A DNA stretch of 27,234 nucleotides from Methanoregulaceae archaeon (lineage in GTDB: Archaea; Halobacteriota; Methanomicrobia; Methanomicrobiales; Methanospirillaceae): NCBI GenBank assembly GCA_028679325.1, contig JAJRBS010000038.1, positions 1-27,234 of the forward strand. Reading direction: 5' to 3'. The notes beneath the pieces were generated by a model. It searched no databases, had not been told where the DNA came from, and saw nothing but the letters and a program-made list of their open reading frames with translations. Positions 13,693 to 20,811 of this stretch are shown here, piece after piece; position 1 is the first letter of the stretch; every line of letters starts with the position of its first letter. The position numbers were made by a program, and so were the translations under genes.

Positions 13693-14915
13693 TCGACCTC
13701 TGCGGAAAAGTCCTCGCTTACGGCGAGATCTGCGACCATTGCCTGGGAAGGATGGTCGGGAAAAGGTCCTACGGACTGTCGAACGACCGGCGGGGGGCAG
13801 GGCTCCGGACAGCATACTACCTTGCCCTGAACGAACCATTCCGGCCGCACCAGGGGAGCTGCTGGATCTGCCAGGATCTCTTTACCACCATCGGCGAATG
13901 GGCCCGGCGGGTGGCGACAGCCTTCGATGGAATCGAGTACGGGACCTTCCTGATCGGGACCCATGTCCCGCCCCTGATGGCAGAAAACGAGGAGATGGTC
14001 TGGAGCGATCACTCGCTTGCCTATGCCGAACCCATGAAATCGGAGATCAACCGGGAGGTGGGAAAGGCTGTCTCGGAATTGACCGGAAAGGAGGCCTCCC
14101 TCACGTCGCCGGACGTGCTCGCCGTTCTCGATATAGCCTCCGGCACCGTGGAGGTCCAGGTCAATCCTGTCTTCTTCTACGGGAGGTATCGGAAACTGGA
14201 GCGGGGGATTCCCCAGACCCACTGGGACTGCCGTGTTTGCCGGGGAAAGGGCTGCGAACGGTGCGGTTATTCCGGCAAGCAGTATGCCGATTCGGTCGAG
14301 GAGCTGATCGCCCGGCCGGCAGCTGAACTCTTTGCTGCCGAAGGAGGGGTGCTCCATGGGGCAGGCAGGGAGGACATCGATGCCCGGATGATAGGGACCG
14401 GGAGGCCCTTTGTCATGGAGATGGTCGCACCCCGGAGACGGGGTATTGATCTGGCGGACCTTGAGGCGGCCATCAACAGCTCGGCAAGTGGCAGGGTCGA
14501 GGTCTCCCTCGAGCGTTGGAGCTCGCGGGGAGAGGTGGAAACCATTAAATCGGACAAAATGCATAAAAAATACAGGATTCTGGTCGAGATAGACGACCCG
14601 GTTTCGCTCTCTGAGCTTCAATTTGCTCTTACCGCGCTCCAAGGGGCGACAGTGTATCAGCGCACCCCGCAAAGGGTCGCTCACCGGAGAGCAGACAAGG
14701 TCCGGGAGCGGAGGGTCCTTGAGATAGGGTATGCCGGCAGCGAAGGTGACGGGCATGTCATCGAACTTACCGGCGAAGCAGGCCTCTATGTGAAGGAGCT
14801 CATCTCCGGAGACTGCGGCAGGACCCGGCCAAGCCTCTCAGCCCTTCTCGGGAGGGAGGCCCGCGTGGTCAGGCTCGACGTCATCCAGGTGAGCGGCACA
14901 GAATCAGGTGATTGA
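13683..14915 (+). CDS. pus10: tRNA pseudouridine synthase Pus10
   Basis: 410 residues. The N-terminal zinc site uses C17-x2-C20 and C60-x2-C63, within a THUMP-containing RNA-binding region (to about 165). A second cysteine cluster, C183-x2-C186-x4-C191-x2-C194, precedes the catalytic part. The catalytic Asp lies in H-G-A-G-R-E-D-I-D-A-R-M (225-236), followed by GRPFVMEMVAP. The C-terminal half carries Y-Q-R-T-P-x-R-V-x-H-R-R-A-D and L-Y-V-K-E-L-I-S-G-D-x-G-R-T-x-P-S, all family motifs. Archaeal Pus10 forms pseudouridine 54 and 55 in tRNA. It overlaps trmY, and rpl21e follows 3 nt after its stop. Confidence 0.95.
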   Translation: MDLIDLCGKVLAYGEICDHCLGRMVGKRSYGLSNDRRGAGLRTAYYLALNEPFRPHQGSCWICQDLFTTIGEWARRVATAFDGIEYGTFLIGTHVPPLMAENEEMVWSDHSLAYAEPMKSEINREVGKAVSELTGKEASLTSPDVLAVLDIASGTVEVQVNPVFFYGRYRKLERGIPQTHWDCRVCRGKGCERCGYSGKQYADSVEELIARPAAELFAAEGGVLHGAGREDIDARMIGTGRPFVMEMVAPRRRGIDLADLEAAINSSASGRVEVSLERWSSRGEVETIKSDKMHKKYRILVEIDDPVSLSELQFALTALQGATVYQRTPQRVAHRRADKVRERRVLEIGYAGSEGDGHVIELTGEAGLYVKELISGDCGRTRPSLSALLGREARVVRLDVIQVSGTESGD

Positions 14916-14918
14916 TCC

Positions 14919-15209
14919 ATGGCGCACCATAACGGACCGAGAAAAAAGACCCGGTATAAGTTCAAAAAAGACTTAAGAAAACGCGGAATACTTCCCGTCA
15001 CCTCGCTCATCCAGAGATTTGAGGTAGGCCAGAAGGTGCACGTGGTCTGTGAGCCGAGCATTCAGAAGGGGATGCCCCATCGCAGGTTCCACGGGAAGAC
15101 CGGCACCGTCATCGGCCAGCGGGGAAGGGCCTGGCTCCTGTCCATCCGGGACGGGGACTCAGAAAAGGTCGTCATAGCCAGACCGCAACATCTAAAAGCA
15201 CAAAGGTAA
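14919..15209 (+). CDS. rpl21e: 50S ribosomal protein L21e
   Basis: 96 residues, basic. It contains N-G-P-R-K-K-T-R-Y-K-F-K-K-D-L-R-K-R-G-I-L-P-V-T-S, F-E-V-G-Q-K-V-H-V and P-H-R-R-F-H-G-K-T-G-T-V-I-G-Q-R-G-R-A-W, matching the L21e SH3-like fold. This archaeal/eukaryotic large-subunit protein sits near 5S rRNA and the central protuberance. In many archaea it precedes rpo4 and a DUF655 gene, the same order as here. Confidence 0.96.
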   Translation: MAHHNGPRKKTRYKFKKDLRKRGILPVTSLIQRFEVGQKVHVVCEPSIQKGMPHRRFHGKTGTVIGQRGRAWLLSIRDGDSEKVVIARPQHLKAQR

Positions 15210-15233
15210 AACTCTGACGAAAAGGTGACCGGC

Positions 15234-15584
15234 ATGAAGGTGAAAGCTATACGTAGCGAAGAGAAGGTGACACTCTCCGAAGTCAAAGGGGTCCTTACCC
15301 AGGTGGAAACAGAGAGGCTCGGGTCAGGGAAAGAGATGTCCTACGAGCTACGAAAGAGCATCGAACACGCCAACCAGCTCGCCAAGATGTCTCCCGAGGA
15401 CTCAAGGGAGCTTGTCACCGATCTGCTGAAACTGGAGAAGATGAAGCCGGACATCGCCTTGCGGATCGCCAATATCGCCCCCCGGAGCAGGGACGAGCTC
15501 CGGGCCGTCTATGCCAAGGAGAAATTCGCCCTATCCGGCGAGGAACTCGACGGGATCATCGACCTGGTCAAGGCTCACCTCTGA
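15234..15584 (+). CDS. rpo4: DNA-directed RNA polymerase subunit Rpo4 (RpoF, Rpb4-like)
   Basis: 116 residues from ATG 15234, which has AAAGGTGA ending 5 nt upstream. A GTG three codons earlier is possible but lies within that ribosome site. The protein is helical and includes T-L-S-E-V-K-x-V-L, E-L-R-K-S-I-E-H-A-N-Q-L-A-K-M, L-L-K-L-E-K-M-K-P-D-I-A-L-R-I-A-N-I-A-P and the HRDC-like end DELRAVYAKEKF. Rpo4 pairs with Rpo7 to form the polymerase stalk that binds exiting RNA. Order L21e-Rpo4-DUF655 is a conserved archaeal arrangement. Confidence 0.93.
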   Translation: MKVKAIRSEEKVTLSEVKGVLTQVETERLGSGKEMSYELRKSIEHANQLAKMSPEDSRELVTDLLKLEKMKPDIALRIANIAPRSRDELRAVYAKEKFALSGEELDGIIDLVKAHL

Positions 15585-15596
15585 ACGGAGAGCGCC

Positions 15597-16157
15597 ATGA
15601 AGTCAGACAAGAAAGAGGTCAGCGCCATAGTGCTTGATGTCCTTATGAAGGGGCATCCTGATGATCCCCGGCCGATCTTCAAGCGGGAGCCGATCGTCCA
15701 GGCTATCGGGATCTCCCAGTTCAAGCTCCTCGAGCTTGTCCCGAAGACCCTTAATATCAGCATCCACGAGAGGGTGTATATCGGCGATGGCGAAAGGGAG
15801 AAGATCGAGAGGGTCAAGAGAAGGATCAGCTATGATGAGCTGACCCAGACCGCACGGGTCGAACTCCCCTACGTCATCGAGCTTCTGGTGGCCGAGAAGG
15901 AGCCGGAGTTCGTCCAGTTCTTCAATAAGTCTATTTCCATCACCCCGAAACTGCACATGCTCCACCTCCTCCCCGGCATCGGGAAGAAACTCATGTGGGA
16001 GATCCTCGCAGAAAGGGAGAAGAAGCCTTTCGAGAGCTTCGCCGATATCAGCCACCGGATAAAGTCAATACCCCACCCGGAGAAGATGGTGGCTAACCGT
16101 ATCCTCGAGGAACTCGAGGACCCGAACGTAAAGTATCACGTCTTCACCTCGAAATGA
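15597..16157 (+). CDS. DUF655 family nucleic-acid-binding protein
   Basis: 186 residues. The N-terminal half (about 5-80) looks like an OB-type beta barrel (A-I-V-L-D-V-L-x-K-G, LNISIHERVYIGDGEREKI). The C-terminal half contains the helix-hairpin-helix motif L-H-L-L-P-G-I-G-K-K-L-M-W-E-I-L (about 121-136) and a second HhH-like turn near P-H-P-E-K-M-V-A-N-R-I. The family is archaeal and uncharacterised, but it consistently sits between rpo4 and ksgA, so a role with RNA or ribosome assembly is inferred. Its stop overlaps the ksgA start (ATGA). Confidence 0.9.
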   Translation: MKSDKKEVSAIVLDVLMKGHPDDPRPIFKREPIVQAIGISQFKLLELVPKTLNISIHERVYIGDGEREKIERVKRRISYDELTQTARVELPYVIELLVAEKEPEFVQFFNKSISITPKLHMLHLLPGIGKKLMWEILAEREKKPFESFADISHRIKSIPHPEKMVANRILEELEDPNVKYHVFTSK

Positions 16158-16924
16158 GAGCCGTCAAAGACCAGCACTTCCTGATCGATGAACGTGCCGT
16201 CCGGAGGATCGTAGGTCTCATCGATGTCCGGGACAGGGTGGTGCTGGAGATCGGCCCCGGGTCCGGGGCCCTGACCCGTGCCCTTCTCGATAGCGGGGCG
16301 CTCGTCCGGGCTGTGGAGATCGACGCCGGGCTTGTTGAGGAACTCGGGCTTATCTTTGCTGACGAGATCGAGGAAGGGAGGCTCGAGGTCATCTGCGGCG
16401 ATGCGGTCCGGTGCGACCTGCCTCCTTTCGAGCTCGTGGTATCGAACCTCCCCTATTCTGCCTCTTCCCGTATAACCTTCCGGCTGCTCGATGCCGGGTT
16501 TGAAGAGGCGGTGCTGATGTACCAGGCCGAGTTCGCGCAGAGGATGGTGGCCCCGGCCGGGACGCCGGACTGCGGCCGGCTGTCGATCATGATCCAGACC
16601 ACCTGCTGCGTGGAACGCTGTTTTGACCTCTCCCCCCAGTGCTTCTCCCCCCGCCCCCAGGTACGTTCAACAGTGGTCAGGATAGTGCCGCGGGGGCCAA
16701 TCTTTCAGATCTCCGACCGGCAACTCTACGCCGACGTGGTCCGGGCTCTCTTCTCCCACCGGAGAAAGACTGTCAGGAATTGCCTCCGGAACTCCCGGGG
16801 CATTCTCAGGGGAGAGGACGTGGAACTCATGCTTTCCGCCCTCCCGGAGGAGATCCTCTCTTCGCGGCCTGAGGCATTGTATCTCGAGGACTTCGCTACC
16901 ATCACCAATGTGGCCCGGCAATGA
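16154..16924 (+). CDS. rsmA/ksgA: 16S rRNA dimethyladenosine transferase
   Basis: 256 residues. It begins K-D-Q-H-F-L-I-D-E, the family N-terminus. The SAM site follows: V-L-E-I-G-P-G-S-G-A-L-T (about 30-41), acidic E-I-D after AVEID, and G-D-A-V-R-C-D. Catalytic motif IV is N-L-P-Y (residues 100-103 region), then S-P-R-P-Q-V-x-S-T-V-V-R-I. The enzyme dimethylates two adjacent adenosines in helix 45 of 16S rRNA late in 30S assembly. It is joined by ATGA overlaps to DUF655 upstream and the HemK-like gene downstream. Confidence 0.96.
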   Translation: MRAVKDQHFLIDERAVRRIVGLIDVRDRVVLEIGPGSGALTRALLDSGALVRAVEIDAGLVEELGLIFADEIEEGRLEVICGDAVRCDLPPFELVVSNLPYSASSRITFRLLDAGFEEAVLMYQAEFAQRMVAPAGTPDCGRLSIMIQTTCCVERCFDLSPQCFSPRPQVRSTVVRIVPRGPIFQISDRQLYADVVRALFSHRRKTVRNCLRNSRGILRGEDVELMLSALPEEILSSRPEALYLEDFATITNVARQ

Positions 16925-17508
16925 CAGATCCACGAGTCTATTCTCCTTCCGAGGATACCTTCCTCCTCCTCTCCGCCGCAGAGAGGGAGTGCCGGGATGC
17001 CGACCGGGTGCTCGAGGTCGGGTGCGGCAGCGGCTATATCTCCTCCCGGCTCAGGGTCGGCAGGCCCGGAGACTGCCCGGAGATCCTGGCCTCCGATATC
17101 AATCCCTACGCTCTCCGTGCGACCCGGGATACAGGTCTTGAGGTAGTCAGGGCTGATCTTCTCTCTGGCATCAGGGGCCCGTTTGACCTGGTGATCTTCA
17201 ACCCTCCTTATCTTCCCACGTCTCCCGATGAAAGGATTGACGACTGGCTGGAATATGCTCTTGACGGCGGGCCGGACGGGAGGTCGGTGATAGCCCGGTT
17301 CATCGGAGATGTCGGCCGCATCCTGGCTCCCGGCGGCAAGTTCCTGCTCCTGGTCTCGTCCCTGACCGGAATCCGTAAAGTCCTGACGCTCCTCGAAGAT
17401 GCCGGATACTCCCCTGCCATTTTTCTCAGGGAGATGATCGAGGGTGAGGAGCTCCTAGTGATACGGGCCCGGCGGAGCGAGGACGTTTTATGTTCGTCAA
17501 CCCGATAG
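16921..17508 (+). CDS. HemK/Mtq2-like protein glutamine methyltransferase
   Basis: 195 residues. It starts with Y-S-P-S-E-D-T-F-L-L and has the SAM motif V-L-E-V-G-C-G-S-G-Y-I-S. The acidic loop follows in A-S-D-I-N-P-Y-A, and the catalytic F-N-P-P-Y-L-P marks methylation of planar side-chain amides. The short N-terminus and size match archaeal/eukaryotic Mtq2 rather than bacterial PrmC, which has an extra N-terminal bundle. The likely substrate is the GGQ glutamine of release factor aRF1. It is the last gene of the long cluster; a possible Trm112-like partner is not in the window. Confidence 0.88.
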   Translation: MTDPRVYSPSEDTFLLLSAAERECRDADRVLEVGCGSGYISSRLRVGRPGDCPEILASDINPYALRATRDTGLEVVRADLLSGIRGPFDLVIFNPPYLPTSPDERIDDWLEYALDGGPDGRSVIARFIGDVGRILAPGGKFLLLVSSLTGIRKVLTLLEDAGYSPAIFLREMIEGEELLVIRARRSEDVLCSSTR

Positions 17509-17587
17509 CCCTGACGCTCCCGCCTCTCGCGGGACGGCGGGTTAATCTCTTATTCTCCCTCGTCCTACAGTCCCGAAAGGACCGTCC

Positions 17588-18421
17588 ATGGCCGACCCTG
17601 GTTTTCTGTTGATCTTCGCGATCTCCCTTGTGGCCGGCTTCTTCGGGGCAATGACCGGCCTCGGCGGGGGGACGATCATCGTCCCGGTCCTCACCTACCT
17701 CGGTGTCGATATCAAGCTGGCTATCGCCGCCAGCATGGTCTCGGTCATCGCCACATCCTGCAGTTCGGCGGCCTCTTACCTCCGGGAGGGGTTGGTCAAC
17801 CTGAAGGTGGGGATGTACCTCGAGATGTTCACCGTCAGCGGGGCGATCGTCGGAGCCTCCATCACACTCGCCTCTGGCCAGGATCTCCTCTTTGTCATCT
17901 TCGGGTGTGTCCTTATCGGTGCTGCGGTACTGTTGTTCATCCGGCAAAGGGCACCGGAAAGGGAAGCCGTGGACAATCGCGATCGTCTCTCGTGCTGGCT
18001 CGAATTGTCGGGAAAATGCGAGGACCGGGCAGAGAAGAAGACCATCGTCTATTACCCCTCGCGGGCAGCCGCCGGTGGTCCGCTGATGGTCATTGCCGGG
18101 ATGATCTCCGGGCTCCTCGGGATCGGGGCCGGCGCTTTCAACGTCCTGGCCCAGGACCTGGTAATGGGGCTTCCCACGAAAGTCTCGACAGCGACGAGCA
18201 CCCTGATCATCGGCGTGACAGCCCTCGCCGGCACAGGCATCTACCTTTCCGCCGGCCTGGTCGACCCGGACCTCGCCGTCCCGGTTATCCTCGGCGTCAT
18301 GCTGGGAGCACTCGGGGGATCGTTCATCCTGATCCGTTCAACCAACCGGGCAGTCAGGAACTATTTCATGGTTGTCGTGGTCGTCATCGGGATAGACATG
18401 GTGATACGGGGGGTCTCATGA
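17588..18421 (+). CDS. TauE/SafE-family membrane permease
   Basis: 277 residues with about eight hydrophobic helices. It has the repeated family signature: G-F-F-G-A-M-T-G-L-G-G-G-T-I-I-V-P in helix 1 and G-M-I-S-G-L-L-G-I-G-A-G-A-F-N-V in the second half, with a cytosolic linker around 115-150. TauE/SafE proteins export sulfite, sulfoacetate or related organosulfur anions; in methanogens the substrate is unknown, and coenzyme M or sulfite metabolism is a possibility. A ribosome site (GAAAGGA) precedes the ATG. The stop overlaps the DUF1634 start (ATGA), a pairing seen repeatedly in archaea. Confidence 0.9.
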   Translation: MADPGFLLIFAISLVAGFFGAMTGLGGGTIIVPVLTYLGVDIKLAIAASMVSVIATSCSSAASYLREGLVNLKVGMYLEMFTVSGAIVGASITLASGQDLLFVIFGCVLIGAAVLLFIRQRAPEREAVDNRDRLSCWLELSGKCEDRAEKKTIVYYPSRAAAGGPLMVIAGMISGLLGIGAGAFNVLAQDLVMGLPTKVSTATSTLIIGVTALAGTGIYLSAGLVDPDLAVPVILGVMLGALGGSFILIRSTNRAVRNYFMVVVVVIGIDMVIRGVS

Positions 18422-18789
18422 CCCGCCGTCTTCCTCCCCTGGAAACCCTGGTCTTTGCGATCCTTGCCGGGGGATTGCTCCTGTCGGTCGTCTTGATCCT
18501 GGCAGGCCTGACGTGGGAGTGGATTCTCCAGGGAACCCTGAACGCAGATCATCCTGCCCTGTCAGCCGTCAACGTCCGCGGACTCCTCGAATCGTTCGCG
18601 GCCGGGAGTCCGGCAGGGCTGTCCCCTCTTGTCCTGCTCTCCGCCGGAATCGCGGTGCTGCTGATGACCCCCTACATCCAGGTACTGGCAGCGATGCTCT
18701 TCTTCACCTTCCGGGACCGCAACTATCGCTTCTCGGCGATCACCGGCTTTGTCGCCGTGGTCCTGACCTGGGTATTGTTCCTGCGTTAG
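18418..18789 (+). CDS. DUF1634 family membrane protein
   Basis: 123 residues, starting at the ATG that overlaps the TauE stop; the longer open frame upstream is a shadow of the permease gene. It has three hydrophobic segments (about 10-33, 62-88 and 97-120). The central P-L-V-L-L-S-A-G-I-A-V-L-L-M-T-P-Y-I-Q-V segment and the final F-R-D-R-N-Y-R-F-S-A-I-T-G-F-V-A match DUF1634. The family is known mainly as the companion of TauE-like permeases, so it may be a small accessory subunit. No biochemistry is known to me. Confidence 0.87.
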   Translation: MTRRLPPLETLVFAILAGGLLLSVVLILAGLTWEWILQGTLNADHPALSAVNVRGLLESFAAGSPAGLSPLVLLSAGIAVLLMTPYIQVLAAMLFFTFRDRNYRFSAITGFVAVVLTWVLFLR

Positions 18790-18810
18790 CCTGCATCAGG
18801 GTTGATGGGA

Positions 18811-19440
18811 TTACGGGGAATAACCTGTTAGCTTCCGGGCGATCCCGGCCACGTACCGGCCCTGGTAGCGGGCACCATCGAGTTCGTTGGCGCTCGGGAA
18901 CCGGAGCGCCGGGCCGTTGCCGGCGATGGTCGAGGCCCCGTAGGGGCTGCAACCGGTGATCTCGTCAAGCCTCATCTGCCCCTCGAAGCTGTAGGGGAGT
19001 CCGGCAAGGATCATCCCGTGGTGCAGGAGGGTGATATAGAGGGAGAGGATGGTTGACTCCTGGCCACCGTGCTGCGTGGCGGAGCTCGTAAAGGCGCTTC
19101 CCACTTTGCCGATGAGAGCCCCGGCGGCCCATAATCCCCCGGTAGAATCAAAGAACTGCCGCATCTGGCCGCACATGTTCCCGTACCGGGTCGGAGTGCC
19201 AAAGATGATCGCATCGGCCGCCGGAAGCTCATCAAGGCTTACCAGCTGCACCTCCCGCAGGAATCGTTCCTGGAATGCCGTGGCCCCCATCTTACCGAGG
19301 ACATCGGCCGGGAGGGTCTCCGGGACACGGCGAAGGTCAGCGCTGCACCCAGGAACCTCGCGGACGCCTTCTGCCACGGCCTGGGCCATGGCATGGATAT
19401 GGCCGTACAGCGAGTAATAGACGATAATGACGTGTGTCAA
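18811..19440 (-). CDS. wrbA: WrbA-like NAD(P)H:quinone oxidoreductase (flavodoxin fold)
   Basis: 209 residues. The FMN phosphate loop is Y-Y-S-L-Y-G-H-I-H (8-16), then F-G-T-P-T-R-Y-G-N-M (WrbA hallmark), and T-S-S-A-T-Q-H-G-G-Q-E. The C-terminus has G-C-S-P-Y-G-A-S-T-I-A-G and ARYQGRYVAGIARKL, as in type IV quinone oxidoreductases. It transfers two electrons from NAD(P)H to quinones, acting against redox cycling. The start codon is TTG, supported by an AGGAAGTGA ribosome site about 6 nt upstream and by the family N-terminus; no suitable in-frame ATG exists. It lies 36 nt downstream of the b561-like gene and probably shares its promoter. Confidence 0.92.
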   Translation of the reverse strand: MTHVIIVYYSLYGHIHAMAQAVAEGVREVPGCSADLRRVPETLPADVLGKMGATAFQERFLREVQLVSLDELPAADAIIFGTPTRYGNMCGQMRQFFDSTGGLWAAGALIGKVGSAFTSSATQHGGQESTILSLYITLLHHGMILAGLPYSFEGQMRLDEITGCSPYGASTIAGNGPALRFPSANELDGARYQGRYVAGIARKLTGYSP

Positions 19441-19476
19441 ATCATTTCACTTCCTGGGTTGTCACCCGCATCATTA

Positions 19477-20280
19477 TCAGATCAACCCCACGGTCATCAG
19501 GCCGAAGATGATGGTAAGCACCAGGAACAGGATCGCGACCAGGCCGGACGCGATGTGGACGGTTCTCAGGTACAGCCTTGGCGGGCGTACTTTCTCCTTC
19601 GCATATCCGAGAATGATGGTGAGGACAAGGAGCGCGATGGTTGTGATGCCAAGGAGAGCATGGGGGACCCTGATGTGGGGGCCACCTGAGAGCTCGACCA
19701 TTGCCACGCCGATCACCAGGGCGATGATGATCAGGGCTGCGCCGGTGTGTGCCAAGCGCTTGTGCCAGCGGTACCAACCGGGGATCTTTCGCCCGAACTG
19801 GACCAGCAGGACGGCGGCAATGAGGAGACTGAACCCCAGAACCTGGAGCAGGGCATGGTAGGGCCAGAGCACCAGGGGAGGAGGAGCCGGCTCCGGGCTC
19901 TCTCCCACAACGATGGAACTGCTTATCGAGCCGGCAATATTGCAATCTGCCGTCGCTGCAATCGTATCACCCGGGGCTGCGTTCACTGGGTAATGGTATG
20001 TGAACTGGCCTGGGGTAGGCTGAGTAGTGTACAGGACGGTCGTGGCAGGAACTCCGTTGACCATGATGATGGTCCGGTTCACATAGTGTCGCGTCGTGTC
20101 CGAGACGTTATGGGTTATGGTAACGGCCAGGTCTCCGGGATGGTAAGAGAGGACCATGTCTGATGGCGGATGGGCTGAAGCCGGAATGACCAGGAGCAGG
20201 AGTACCAGGATACCGACCATAAGGGCAATACCCTTCGACAACGCGGGTAAGGGGAACATAATCTGCAGTCTGCGGCTCAT
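19477..20280 (-). CDS. Signal peptide, Ig-like domain and four-helix cytochrome b561-like membrane protein
   Basis: 267 residues. A signal peptide (1-36, ending A-S-A-H) is followed by a beta-rich outer domain (about 38-125). That domain has H-P-P-S-D, T-I-T-H-N-V-S-D-T-T-x-H-Y-V and FTYHYPVNAAPGDTIAATADC, reminiscent of desulfoferrodoxin-like or Ig folds. The C-terminal half has four membrane helices (about 140-160, 175-197, 206-226, 240-262). Histidines are placed as in b561-type haem proteins: H142, H173/H178, H207 and H242. Haem binding is inferred, not shown. Function is unknown; a transmembrane electron carrier working with the adjacent WrbA-like protein is one possibility. Confidence 0.7.
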   Translation of the reverse strand: MSRRLQIMFPLPALSKGIALMVGILVLLLLVIPASAHPPSDMVLSYHPGDLAVTITHNVSDTTRHYVNRTIIMVNGVPATTVLYTTQPTPGQFTYHYPVNAAPGDTIAATADCNIAGSISSSIVVGESPEPAPPPLVLWPYHALLQVLGFSLLIAAVLLVQFGRKIPGWYRWHKRLAHTGAALIIIALVIGVAMVELSGGPHIRVPHALLGITTIALLVLTIILGYAKEKVRPPRLYLRTVHIASGLVAILFLVLTIIFGLMTVGLI

Positions 20281-20299
20281 TTCTTAACCCTGTAGCAGT

Positions 20300-20315
20300 C
20301 CGGGTATATAACCGG
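20300..20315. promoter_or_regulatory. Near-palindromic TATA element between divergent genes
   Basis: CCGGGTATATAACCGG matches its own reverse complement at 14 of 16 positions. On the minus strand its TATA core is centred about 27 nt before the b561-like ATG, suggesting a leaderless message. On the plus strand it could also direct transcription toward the small four-cysteine gene, with a leader of roughly 120 nt. The symmetric CCGG arms could be a repressor site, but that is speculation. Confidence 0.45.
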
Positions 20316-20452
20316 TGCTGTCAGCTGTGCCGGAGGGTACTCAACAAGTCTTGTCGGTACGAAGCGTTATCCATCTATGACTTCCCGGAAGAGTACACTT
20401 TCCCCTGCCCTCACAGGAACCTCCAAGAGGTCTCTCTTCCATATCATCACCT

Positions 20453-20587
20453 GTGCCAGCCTGCAGCGACTGTTTCCTGTACAAGCGGACAAACGACAAG
20501 GAAGGGATCTGTACCATCAACGGGCCGGTCCCGGCAGACCGCGAGGCCGAACGCTGTCCATCGCGTACCTTCCGGCCGAAGAGCTGA
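20453..20587 (+). CDS. Small four-cysteine protein, possibly Fe-S or zinc binding
   Basis: 44 residues from GTG, easily missed because of its size. The peptide has C4-x2-C7 (A-C-S-D-C-F-L-Y-K-R), then G-I-C-T-I-N-G-P at C20, then A-E-R-C-P at C35, ending FRPKS. Cysteine spacing and the G-x-C-x-x-N-G-P-V core resemble small ferredoxin-like or HiPIP-like subunits, such as those of benzylsuccinate-synthase-type systems, though this is only a pattern match. The frame is open 24 codons further upstream but offers no better start. Overlapping 102-codon and 86-codon ORFs in other frames lack such motifs. There is no clear ribosome site, so the start is uncertain. Confidence 0.55.
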   Translation: MPACSDCFLYKRTNDKEGICTINGPVPADREAERCPSRTFRPKS

Positions 20588-20717
20588 TCCCGGGGCATCA
20601 CGGGCCCTTCACTGATCCCTGTCCCGCAGAGTGGACGATCCGGTACAGGCTCCTCTCCCCCCTCTCACTGGAATACTCATTTTAATCGCTTATTTTGAGA
20701 ATCAAGGGCCATTTACG

Positions 20718-20730
20718 AACTAAAATACTC
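20718..20730 (+). promoter_or_regulatory. Candidate TATA box of the PolB2-like operon
   Basis: An A/T-rich ACTAAAATACTC lies about 90 nt before the first gene. Initiation near 20,750 would give a leader of about 60 nt, ending with the strong ribosome site AAGGAGTGA at about 20,796-20,804, 7-8 nt before the ATG at 20,812. A second A/T-rich stretch at about 20,676-20,698 is an alternative. The rest of 20,588-20,811 shows no convincing gene; an ATG at 20,735 opens only a shadow frame. Confidence 0.35.
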
Positions 20731-20811
20731 CGGTATGAACCTATCGATCGCACTTTCGCGCCGCGTGCTCTGCACTCTTATGGAGCTCGTCCGCGAAAGG
20801 AGTGACTGCTC

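Noticed and set aside
13551..14756. 401-codon minus-strand ORF across trmY and pus10
   Set aside because: It is antisense to two clearly recognised enzymes, and its Pro/Asp-rich composition is typical of a shadow frame.
17905..18417. 171-codon upstream extension of the DUF1634 frame
   Set aside because: The extension lies inside the TauE gene and is Arg/Gly/His-rich. The ATG at 18418 overlapping the TauE stop is the natural start.
19393..20163. Plus-strand ORFs across the wrbA/b561-like region
   Set aside because: They are antisense to genes with clear flavodoxin motifs and membrane helices.
20341..20685. 102-codon plus and 86-codon minus ORFs around the four-cysteine gene
   Set aside because: Neither has motifs or a ribosome site. 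The short frame with four regularly placed cysteines is the more protein-like reading.
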